A stretch of DNA of 8,333 bases from an uncultured Verrucomicrobiota bacterium (GTDB lineage: Bacteria > Verrucomicrobiota > Kiritimatiellia > RFP12 > UBA1067): contig CAMPAA010000138.1 of assembly GCA_946631345.1 (NCBI GenBank), positions 1-8,333 on the forward strand, written 5' to 3'. The notes below the pieces were generated by a model. The model was not told the origin of the DNA. It made no database searches and saw only the letters and a program-made list of their open reading frames with translations. Each line of letters opens with the position of its first letter. The stretch's first letter is position 1. The position numbers were made by a program, and so were the translations under genes. Positions 1-5,754 of the stretch are shown piece after piece.

Positions 1-250
1 GCGGCTTGTTCAGCTGGCTGCGCGCGCCGAGCACCGTGTCGAAGGCGTGGGTACCGAGCGAGCCGTATTCATTCTCGAGGGCCTCCTTGAAGGCCGCCAT
101 CGTCGCATTGTTCGCGGCCTTGCCCTGCGAGATGATGAAGTTGCCGAGCTTGGCGGTGGCGGTCTTCCCCTGTCCCTGCACGAGGAGGTCGCGCGATGAG
201 AACGAAGTCTCGTTTGCGAGTGCGGTGAATGTATCAAGCGAGATTGGCAT
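1..250 (-). CDS. Unrecognised protein, N-terminal 83 codons; candidate type III secretion substrate
   Basis: This gene is cut by the left edge; only residues 1-83 are visible. The frame is fully open from the ATG at 250, and an in-frame TGA lies three codons upstream, so this ATG is the first possible one. A purine-rich AAAAGG stands about 10 nt before it, a slightly long spacing. The protein begins MPISLDTFTALANETSFSSR, a Ser/Thr-rich, weakly charged start of the sort often seen in type III secreted proteins. It then looks soluble and helical, including GKAANNATMAAFKEALENEY and FDTVLGARSQLNKP. There is no signal peptide or membrane segment. It starts 28 bp after the stop of a CesT-like chaperone gene, and such chaperones are commonly encoded next to the effector or translocator they bind. 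The substrate role is inferred from that position. I recognise no domain; a helical housekeeping protein is the alternative. Confidence 0.7.
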   Translation of the reverse strand, partial: MPISLDTFTALANETSFSSRDLLVQGQGKTATAKLGNFIISQGKAANNATMAAFKEALENEYGSLGTHAFDTVLGARSQLNKP

Positions 251-278
251 CTGTTTTCAGACCTTTTCGCATCGTACC

Positions 279-752
279 TCACGCCCTTATCATGTCATGA
301 TCCGGGACTTCGGCCGGAGTTGCGCCTTTGCACTCGCCGGTTAGGTCGCGGCGTATCCGATCTGCCCAGATGTCGCACAGCTGGAGAATCTTCTCCATCG
401 TGGAGATGAACCCGTCGACGTCTGCGGATGCCTTTTCAAAGTCGAAGAAATAGTTGTACACCACCGTCTCCGTCTCCGGCTCCAGGGCAAAATAGCCGCC
501 TGCCGTATCCTTGCCGAAGAGTCCTCCTGCCAGCAGATCCCGGAATACGGCCGCGGAAGCGTCCTTCGGGAGCGTGGCGATCTCCACAAAACAAAGAATC
601 TTGCCTGTCGCCTCAACGAACTGGAGGTTCAGGGTGTAGACATCGTCCACCCGCACACTGACAAGCCCAGTTTCGTCCACCGCAAATGCATCGAGCCCCG
701 TTTCCTTGCGGAGTTCCGCCAGAAACGCTTCATACTCATCTTTTGTGTTCAT
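279..752 (-). CDS. CesT/Tir-type type III secretion chaperone
   Basis: This 157-residue protein matches the CesT-like class of type III secretion chaperones, which are small acidic cytosolic homodimers that hold the N-terminal region of a secreted effector or translocator. What I see is an N-terminal helix with FLAELRKETGL (10-20), DETG at 26-29, a strand with YTLNLQF (39-45), a second strand KILCFVEIATLP (51-62), the helix FRDLLAGGLFG (70-80), the strand GGYFALEPE (85-93), and a closing helix (about 110-135) ending in IWADRI. That order and length fit the family's alpha-beta-beta-beta-alpha-beta-beta-alpha plan. About 30 Asp/Glu against 15 Lys/Arg makes it strongly acidic, as expected. The ATG at 752 has AAGGA seven to eight bases upstream. 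The last 20 or so residues look like a flexible tail. A gene for a small unknown protein lies 59 bp upstream and a candidate client 28 bp downstream. The family call is from pattern recognition and fairly secure; the client is inferred. Confidence 0.82.
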   Translation of the reverse strand: MNTKDEYEAFLAELRKETGLDAFAVDETGLVSVRVDDVYTLNLQFVEATGKILCFVEIATLPKDASAAVFRDLLAGGLFGKDTAGGYFALEPETETVVYNYFFDFEKASADVDGFISTMEKILQLCDIWADRIRRDLTGECKGATPAEVPDHDMIRA

Positions 753-811
753 AGCACGATCCTTGATTTCGACCTTTCGACTTTGGCAATCCGTCCTACA
801 GACACTTGCCT

Positions 812-1081
812 TTACGCGTTGAAATTAGGCATAGGCGGCGGCGGAAGGTTGAAGGCGGCAGAAACCAGCTTGCCAAGATCGTCCTCGCGGGAAAGCTCAG
901 CCGCAGGGACATCTGTGACAGGTTCGCTGCCCTGTAGCGGATCAAATGCCTGGACTCCGGAAAACTGCAGGTCTTGGCTTGCAGCCTTTACCTTTTCGCC
1001 TTCGGCCTTCTGCCCTTCGGACATCTGGCCTATGCCGAAATTTCCGGTTCCAACGCTAATATTGTTGAAATTGATGTTCAT
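812..1081 (-). CDS. Small acidic unknown protein with a C-terminal PPPP motif, first gene of the putative type III module
   Basis: This is an 89-residue protein of unknown function. I chose the ATG at 1081 because AAGGA sits about six bases upstream; an in-frame ATG at 1129 would add 16 residues but has no comparable site. The N-terminus, MNINFNNISVGTGNFGIGQM, is Asn/Gly-rich and looks unstructured. A charged stretch follows (EGQKAEGEKVKAA, 22-34), and a probable amphipathic helix (about 62-77, including DDLGKLVSAAF) leads into LPPPPMPNFNA at the end. There are 11 acidic and 5 basic residues and no Cys, Trp, Tyr or His. It has no signal peptide or membrane segment. The 59-bp gap to the chaperone gene on the same strand suggests cotranscription. 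Low complexity, small size and location would fit a secreted substrate or a small type III accessory protein, but I recognise no family and this is inference. Confidence 0.65.
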   Translation of the reverse strand: MNINFNNISVGTGNFGIGQMSEGQKAEGEKVKAASQDLQFSGVQAFDPLQGSEPVTDVPAAELSREDDLGKLVSAAFNLPPPPMPNFNA

Positions 1082-1098
1082 GTTGTTTCCTTTTTGTT

Positions 1099-1121
1099 CC
1101 GTGTTCGCCCTGTCTACACGG
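1099..1121 (-). promoter_or_regulatory. Inverted repeat ahead of the type III module
   Basis: Read on the minus strand, CCGTGT and ACACGG form perfect 6-bp arms around an 11-nt loop. The element ends about 18 nt upstream of the ATG at 1081, just before the ribosome binding site. It could be an operator or a 5' leader hairpin. Arms this short do occur by chance, so only the position makes it worth listing. Confidence 0.25.
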
Positions 1122-1134
1122 GACGGCAAAAAAA

Positions 1135-1162
1135 GTTACACCGCATAAAATAAAATTTTCAC
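1135..1162 (-). promoter_or_regulatory. Weak candidate promoter for the type III module
   Basis: On the minus strand GTGAAA (1162-1157) and TGTAAC (1140-1135) are separated by 16 bp; each matches four of six positions of the sigma-70 -35 and -10 consensus. The AT-rich stretch around it directly follows the maf stop codon and contrasts with the GC-rich surroundings. It is much weaker than the two promoters further upstream. Read-through from maf or an alternative sigma factor is equally possible. Confidence 0.22.
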
Positions 1163-1722
1163 CCAGAACAAATGTCCGGCTCTTGCAGCCATCCGGACAA
1201 CGGCTCCATGGGCAGCCCCATTATGTTTTCGTAGCTTCCGGTGTAGCCGGCAACGATGAGATCCCCCGACTCGTCGATGTCATATGCTCCGGCGCGGTCT
1301 GTGGGCCGCACCGACTCCACGTATCGCGCAACAAGCTCCTCCGAAAGCTTCCGAAACGTGACGCGCGACTCCACCACCGCCGTCTGCAGCGGTCCATCCG
1401 GGCGGCAGAATGCAACGCCCGTGAACACGCTGTGCGTATTCCCGGAAAGCTCGCGCAGGAACGAACGTGCTTCTTCAAGGTCGCGCGGTTTTCCGTAGAT
1501 GCGCCCATCAAACCACACTATCGTATCCGCCGCAATCACCGAGGCATCGGGGTGGAGGCTGCGGCAGGCTTTCAGCTTTCGGGCTGCGTTCACAAGCACA
1601 GTCCGCTTCGGGGCGCGCGGAATGCTAACCTCGTCCGCCTCCGTAGGCTCCACCATGAAGGAAAGGCCGTGGTCGGCAAGTATCTTTGCACGGCGAGGCG
1701 ATTTTGAGGCAAGGATCATCAT
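1159..1722 (-). CDS. maf: Maf family nucleoside triphosphate pyrophosphatase
   Basis: This 187-residue protein is a Maf/YhdE family nucleotide pyrophosphatase. Characterised members cleave dTTP, UTP or modified nucleoside triphosphates to monophosphate and pyrophosphate, clearing noncanonical nucleotides; the family was first linked to septum formation. The signature ILASKSPRRAKIL is at 3-15, with SPRR binding the triphosphate. AADT at 64-67 includes the expected catalytic Asp66; GKPRD follows at 77-81 and LSGNTH at 92-97. The late block RAGAY...GSYENIMGLP (143-171) is the other family hallmark. Length is normal. In that block the usual YxIQ is YDID, so the Gln conserved in dTTP/UTP-specific members appears to be Asp150; substrate preference is therefore uncertain. 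The ATG at 1722 overlaps the upstream HAD gene's TGA (ATGA), which implies translational coupling. A second ATG at 1719 would remove one residue. Confidence 0.93.
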   Translation of the reverse strand: MMILASKSPRRAKILADHGLSFMVEPTEADEVSIPRAPKRTVLVNAARKLKACRSLHPDASVIAADTIVWFDGRIYGKPRDLEEARSFLRELSGNTHSVFTGVAFCRPDGPLQTAVVESRVTFRKLSEELVARYVESVRPTDRAGAYDIDESGDLIVAGYTGSYENIMGLPMEPLSGWLQEPDICSG

Positions 1723-2606
1723 TGCGGACGCGTCTCACCCTCAACCTCGTCCTGATCGACTGTGATGAAGAACTCGGTGTAGCCGGGAACCGACTTGCCG
1801 CCGTTTATCATCATGGCTGTACCCTTCGCGCCACCCGGCAGCGCCGGCTGCGTGGCGACATACCTCAGGAACGCGCCATCGGTCGAGTAGCTGTTGCCGA
1901 ACGCCGCGACTGCCACTCCATGAGGCCGCGCCAGGACAACCTCGCGCATGGTCTCCACCTTGCCCTCGCCTATCGGCAGCGGATGGATGACCCTTGTCGT
2001 CATCATGCCGCCATCTATCCCCACGCGCAGGCCTCGGCAGCGTTCGCGCGGGATGCCGAGCGTCTTCGCGGCGTTGCGCACAAATATCTCAGGGCTGGCC
2101 GAAACCACGTAGTTCTCGACGCCCGCCTTCTCCAGCGTCCGCAGTATCTTCATCGAGGACGAGAAGTACCACTTGCGGTAAACCCTCTCGCACTCCGCCT
2201 CACAGAACGCATCCAAAGCGGCGGCGGACTGCCCATGGTACATCTGCGCGTTGAACGGCCACGCTATCCACCTCCCAATCTCGTTCAAGCGCGGATAGTC
2301 CTTGTCGCGGTAGCGCTCCCAGCCACCTTCCGGTGGATATACGCTGTTCAGTCCAGCGCCGATCGTCCGCTCGATGAGACCCTTGAACAGCTGCCGGCCA
2401 TCCTTCTCCAAGCCTTCTGAAACATCGCCCTTTATGATCGTTCCGTCGAAATCCCAGAACGCCATGGGTACGGCCTGCGGATCCGCCGCCTTTATCTTCG
2501 CCACGTTCTCCAGCACCTGCGCCACAATGCGCTCGGCGTGGATTTCAGCCCCAAAGCCCGCAAACACGCAGAAAACGGCGCAGCACAATCCAATTATCTT
2601 TCTCAT
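1719..2606 (-). CDS. Exported HAD-superfamily phosphatase, SerB/phosphorylcholine-phosphatase-like
   Basis: This 295-residue protein is a haloacid-dehalogenase-type phosphatase likely acting outside the cytoplasm. The ATG at 2606 is preferred because a perfect AGGAGG lies just upstream and because it places a clean signal peptide at the N-terminus: MRK, then a hydrophobic core to about residue 19, with a possible cleavage after IHA (24). A start at 2657 would bury the signal and overlap parB. Motif I is FWDFDGTII (50-58) with Asp52 nucleophile and Asp54. Motif II is VVSAS (167-171), and Lys216 in GEGK is motif III. Motif IV reads GNSYSTD (237-243), with Asn where many SerB-like enzymes have a metal-binding Asp; Asp243 remains. 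The large cap (about 60-160) is rich in aromatics (RYRDKDYPRL, GRWIAWPF). Family members dephosphorylate small substrates such as phosphoserine or phosphorylcholine; the substrate here cannot be told. It lies 43 bp after parB. Confidence 0.87.
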   Translation of the reverse strand: MRKIIGLCCAVFCVFAGFGAEIHAERIVAQVLENVAKIKAADPQAVPMAFWDFDGTIIKGDVSEGLEKDGRQLFKGLIERTIGAGLNSVYPPEGGWERYRDKDYPRLNEIGRWIAWPFNAQMYHGQSAAALDAFCEAECERVYRKWYFSSSMKILRTLEKAGVENYVVSASPEIFVRNAAKTLGIPRERCRGLRVGIDGGMMTTRVIHPLPIGEGKVETMREVVLARPHGVAVAAFGNSYSTDGAFLRYVATQPALPGGAKGTAMMINGGKSVPGYTEFFITVDQDEVEGETRPQ

Positions 2607-2649
2607 ACCCCTCCTGGATTCATTTTGGAGCCGCCACCGCAGATGGCGG

Positions 2650-3669
2650 TCAGTCAAGCTTTACGCCCATGATGTTCAGCACGCGGTCCAGATCGTCGTT
2701 GTCGAAGAAGTCTATCTCCAGCATGCCCTTTGTGCGCCTTCCGCTGTCATGCGTAACGCCGCTCACGAGCCGCACCGCGCATCCGAGATGACGGTGCAGC
2801 ACGTCCACGAGGTTGCGCACATACGAATCCGGCAGATCCGGCACGCCCTTCTTCGGCTCAGTCACCGGCTTCTTCATGCGGGCGACGCGCTTCTCCAGGT
2901 CGCGCACGGTAAGCGAACGCTCGGCGCACTCCCTTGCAAGTATTGTTCGGTCATGCTCGCCATCCACCGAAAGCAGCACCTTGGCGTGCCCGGCGGAGAT
3001 GATGCCGCGCGCGAGGAGCTGCTTGACCTCGTCGGGGAGCTCAAGCATGCGGAGCGCATTTGCGACCGCCGGGCGGCTCTTGCCCACGCGCTCCGCCACC
3101 TCCTCCTGCGTGACGCCGAACTTCTCCTTCAGCAGGCGGTACCCTTCTGCCTCCTCGATGACGTTCAGATCCCTGCGCTGGATGTTCTCCACCACGCCCA
3201 TCTCGGCGGCCTTGCGGTCGTCGGCATCCGCAAGGACCACCGGAATCCGCTTCAGCCCAGCCATGATTGCGGCGCGCGTGCGGCGCTCGCCTGCGATCAG
3301 TTCGTAGCGGCCGTCTGCACGGCGGCGAACCACCGGCGGCTGTACTATACCGTTCGCCCGGATGGAATCGGCGAGCTCCTGCAGGGACGCCTCGTCGAAA
3401 TCGACGCGCGCCTGCCACGGGCTGCGCTCGATATCCGCCGCCACGATCTCTACCACACCGCCGCCAGGCTGACGGGGCGCATTGCCATGGACGGCGGCGG
3501 GAGGCACCACGCTCGGCGCGTTAAGAATGTCAGCCGGGGCCGGTTTGGGAGGTGGGCTGAGCAGCGCATTCACGCCGCGACCGCCAAGGCCGCCCTTCTT
3601 CATCTCCTTGCGCGTCGGCGGCTTGCCGCCGGACGACTTCTTGAGGAAGGGACTCGGTTCTTTTTTCAT
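2650..3669 (-). CDS. parB: ParB/Spo0J chromosome partitioning protein
   Basis: This 339-residue protein is ParB, the CTP-dependent DNA clamp that loads at parS sites and works with the ParA ATPase in origin segregation. The N-terminus carries GGLGGRGVNALL (26-37), the short segment that in other ParBs contacts ParA. A Pro/Ala-rich linker (about 38-72) follows. The CTPase domain shows IRANGIVQPPVVRR (103-116), LIAGERRTRAA (124-134) and ENIQRRDLN (161-169), which are the conserved ParB boxes. The parS-reading helix-turn-helix is about 185-212 (GVTQEEVAERVGKSRPAVAN). The C-terminal dimerisation domain (about 280-338) ends in DFFDNDDLDRVLNIMG. Length is slightly above typical because of the linker. 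The ATG at 3669 is preceded by AAGGG at about nine bases. The usual parA partner is absent: a DUF1080 lipoprotein lies 20 bp upstream. No parS-like palindrome was found nearby. Confidence 0.95.
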   Translation of the reverse strand: MKKEPSPFLKKSSGGKPPTRKEMKKGGLGGRGVNALLSPPPKPAPADILNAPSVVPPAAVHGNAPRQPGGGVVEIVAADIERSPWQARVDFDEASLQELADSIRANGIVQPPVVRRRADGRYELIAGERRTRAAIMAGLKRIPVVLADADDRKAAEMGVVENIQRRDLNVIEEAEGYRLLKEKFGVTQEEVAERVGKSRPAVANALRMLELPDEVKQLLARGIISAGHAKVLLSVDGEHDRTILARECAERSLTVRDLEKRVARMKKPVTEPKKGVPDLPDSYVRNLVDVLHRHLGCAVRLVSGVTHDSGRRTKGMLEIDFFDNDDLDRVLNIMGVKLD

Positions 3670-3689
3670 TGCTCAGCCCTTGCTCAGAA

Positions 3690-5168
3690 TCAGAGTTCCC
3701 GGATGAAGATGTTGCGGAACTCGACGGGGTCGCCGTGGCACTGGAGTTCGATCTGCTCGACCGGGAAGATCGGCCTCGAACGGTCCCAGTAGTTCTCGAG
3801 GGTCGTGTTGTCCACCACGAGAACGCCGTTAAGCCACACCCACACCTTCTCTCCGACCATCTTGATGCGGAACGTATTCCACGTACCCACCAGGTGGTCG
3901 GCGATGGAGAGCGCCTTGTCGGGGTTCTTCTTGTTGTTGTAGAGGCCGCCGGAGCCTATGTGCCACTGGTTGTGCGCATCCCATATCTGGACCTGCGGAG
4001 AGCCGCGCAGATACAGCCCGGAATCGCCGGTCACGGAGAGGATGCGCCAGTCTACGCACATCTCGAAGTCCTTGTAGTCCTTCTTGGTGGCGAGCGAGTA
4101 GCCGCCCTTGAACCCGTCGAAGAAGAGCGCGCCGTTGCGCACGGACCAATGCTTGACCATGTGCTCGTCGGCGTACTTCTGCATGTCGGCGCGCTTGCCC
4201 GGCTTGGCGGCCTGGCGCACGATCGGGTTGTCGAACTTCTCGCGCGTGGTCACGCCCTTCCAGTTGGCGGTAAGCTGTTCGGGCCTGCCGTCGAAGAGGG
4301 TGGTGAACCCGGCTGGGCACTTCTTGACCGAGCAGGGGCACACCGCATCCATCTTGGCGTCTTCGGGAAGCTCCTTGATGCGGATGTTGCGCCACTTCAC
4401 GTTGTAGCCGTGGCCGAGCCACCCGATGTGGCCGACGGCGTTGTGGAGACCAGGATGCTTCTTGCCGTCGGGCGTATCGGTGCCGTCGCCCTTGAACTTC
4501 GAGACGTCAGCCTTCGTGATGAGGATGCCGTTGAGGTACACCTCAATCTCGCTGCCGATCACGCGAACCTCCTCAAAATTCCACATTCCGGGCTTCTTGA
4601 GGTAGCTGCCGCCGCCGGCGAAGTTCTTCTCCTTGCCCCATATCTGCTTGCCTACGTTGTCGCGGCGGCTGGGCACGATGCCGTACACGCTGCCGGTGTA
4701 CTGGTAGCCGTGGAGCAGGTCCTGATCGCGCTTGGAGTCGTAGTATGCGCTGCCGCCGTCGTCGAGGAGCTGAAGCTCGCACATGCCGTTGTAGGCGGCA
4801 TCTTTCGTGATGTCAGCCATGCGGATGCCGAGCCCGTTGTTGCCGTTCGTGGGCATGCAGAACTCGAAGCGCAGCACGAAGTTGCGGTACTGCTTCTCGG
4901 TGCAGAGGTTGCCGGGCTGCCCCTTCACGTGCCTCTCGGGGAAGCACTGCAGCACGCCGGGCTCGTTCGGGTCAACCCCGTACATGCCGGTCGCCCCAAT
5001 CCATCCCGTGAGATCCTTGCCGTTGAACAGCGGAACGAACCCGTCCGTGTCGGCATTTGACGCCTTTGCGCCGCCTGCAGGCTGCGCAAGGTAGTTGCAG
5101 TTGATATCGGGCGCGCTTATGCATCCCACCAGAACTGACGCGGCAAACGCCGCAGCTACAATCTTCAT
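3690..5168 (-). CDS. Lipoprotein with two DUF1080 (3-keto-disaccharide hydrolase-type) domains
   Basis: This 492-residue protein is a predicted lipoprotein. A short signal ends in the lipobox VLVGC with Cys16, so the mature protein should be membrane-anchored outside the cytoplasm. Two concanavalin-like DUF1080 (PF06439) domains follow. Domain 1 (about 43-266) opens with GFVPLFNGKDLTGW and contains GNNGLGIRM (109-117), CELQLLDD (130-137), GHIGWLGHG and WRNIRIKEL. Domain 2 (about 287-492) opens with GFTTLFDGRPEQL and contains DSGLYLRG (382-389), PQVQIWD (391-397), HIGSGGLYNN and EFRNIFIREL. Each thus has the family's start, central Gln/Asp strand and closing FRNI strand. The linker holds a cysteine cluster (CPCSVKKC, 277-284). 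Family members cleave 3-keto sugars or bind and degrade glycans; the substrate here is unknown. AAAGGA precedes the ATG at 5168 by about six bases. It is the first gene of the unit that continues into parB. Confidence 0.9.
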   Translation of the reverse strand: MKIVAAAFAASVLVGCISAPDINCNYLAQPAGGAKASNADTDGFVPLFNGKDLTGWIGATGMYGVDPNEPGVLQCFPERHVKGQPGNLCTEKQYRNFVLRFEFCMPTNGNNGLGIRMADITKDAAYNGMCELQLLDDGGSAYYDSKRDQDLLHGYQYTGSVYGIVPSRRDNVGKQIWGKEKNFAGGGSYLKKPGMWNFEEVRVIGSEIEVYLNGILITKADVSKFKGDGTDTPDGKKHPGLHNAVGHIGWLGHGYNVKWRNIRIKELPEDAKMDAVCPCSVKKCPAGFTTLFDGRPEQLTANWKGVTTREKFDNPIVRQAAKPGKRADMQKYADEHMVKHWSVRNGALFFDGFKGGYSLATKKDYKDFEMCVDWRILSVTGDSGLYLRGSPQVQIWDAHNQWHIGSGGLYNNKKNPDKALSIADHLVGTWNTFRIKMVGEKVWVWLNGVLVVDNTTLENYWDRSRPIFPVEQIELQCHGDPVEFRNIFIREL

Positions 5169-5198
5169 CGCTATTCCTTTCTTGAAAAGAGGCCTCTT

Positions 5199-5204
5199 AT
5201 TGTA
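5199..5204 (-). promoter_or_regulatory. Extended -10 promoter for the DUF1080-parB-HAD-maf unit
   Basis: On the minus strand TGGTACAAT gives a -10 hexamer TACAAT with an upstream TG, the extended -10 arrangement that lowers dependence on a -35 box. No good -35 stands 16-18 bp upstream; GTGATG at 19 bp matches only three positions. The element lies in an AT-rich patch about 31 bp before the ATG at 5168, leaving a short leader. The atp promoter shares the core TGGTAYAAT. Confidence 0.55.
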
Positions 5205-5291
5205 CCATATTTTCGCCAGAATGCATCACCTTTCTACGCGCACGTACGGCGCTGGGCGGCAGCCGGGCGAACGGACAGGCTCCGAACCGCG

Positions 5292-5738
5292 TCAGGCGAT
5301 CTTGCCGAGGGCTATGATCGTGAACACCATCGTGAAGATGGCGACCGTCTCAACGATGCCGAGCGCGCCGAAGTAGTTGGTGAGCCCCTGCCCCGTCTCG
5401 GCCTGCGCATCGCAGGCCGCCGCCGCCGCGCGACCCTGGAAGAGCGCGGAGAGGCCGATGCCAAGACCGGCGAAGATGCCGAGGATCACGAGCGGAACGC
5501 CAGCGCCGGCCACGCCCGTCTTGCCGAGCATGATGAACATCAGGATCATCCCGTATAGAGTCTGCGTTATGGGCGCGCCCACGAGGCCGAGAAGGATGAA
5601 CGGCGCGGGCTTGTTCGCCGCGTAGCACTTCTTCCACGCCCCGACCGCCGACGAGGCGGCGAAGCCCGTACCGAACGCCGACCCTGCGGCGCTTAGACCC
5701 AAACAGGCGATTGCGCCTGAAACGACCATTGCATCCAT
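5292..5738 (-). CDS. atpK: V/A-type ATPase subunit K (proteolipid, c-ring), probable Na+ type
   Basis: This 148-residue protein is the proteolipid whose oligomer forms the membrane rotor ring of V/A-type ATPases. I place the start at 5738 because AAGGAG lies about eight bases upstream and the membrane segments begin at once; a longer open frame reaching 5873 only overlaps atpI. Four helices are visible (about 5-35, 46-72, 76-104, 118-146), arranged as two hairpins in one chain. The ion-carrying carboxylate is Glu130 in GIVETVAIF in helix 4; helix 2 has no counterpart. APITQTLYG gives Thr59 and Gln60, and LFQGRAAAA gives Gln101. By alignment from memory these match Thr64, Gln65, Gln110 and Glu139, sodium ligands of Enterococcus hirae NtpK, so Na+ coupling is likely but inferred. 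The gene follows atpI by 16 bp. No T-tract terminator is visible after its stop. Confidence 0.94.
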   Translation of the reverse strand: MDAMVVSGAIACLGLSAAGSAFGTGFAASSAVGAWKKCYAANKPAPFILLGLVGAPITQTLYGMILMFIMLGKTGVAGAGVPLVILGIFAGLGIGLSALFQGRAAAAACDAQAETGQGLTNYFGALGIVETVAIFTMVFTIIALGKIA

Positions 5739-5754
5739 TGATTTTTCTCCTTGT

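Noticed and set aside
10..282. A 90-codon minus-strand frame overlapping the left-edge gene
   Set aside because: Its translation is an Arg/Ser/Pro-rich shadow. The neighbouring frame starting at 250 gives a well-balanced protein and runs through the edge.
2607..2657. Start of the HAD gene at 2657
   Set aside because: It would overlap parB and put 17 mostly polar residues ahead of a clear signal peptide. AGGAGG directly precedes the ATG at 2606.
2374..3792. A 472-codon plus-strand open frame
   Set aside because: It is antisense to parB and the HAD gene and rich in His/Arg/Ala without recognisable motifs.
4923..4935. Possible parS site around CACGTG in the DUF1080 gene
   Set aside because: Only the central six bases match; the flanks agree with TGTTTCACGTGAAACA at few positions. 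Another CACGTG near 6405 also fails in its flanks.
3669..5060. A 463-codon plus-strand open frame
   Set aside because: It is antisense to the DUF1080 gene, whose domains and lipobox are clear. The Val/Ala/Leu/His-rich shadow has no ribosome binding site or family features.
5230..5291. Possible intrinsic terminator after atpK
   Set aside because: The stretch is GC-rich and allows only short stems such as CGGA/TCCG, and no T-tract follows on the minus strand.
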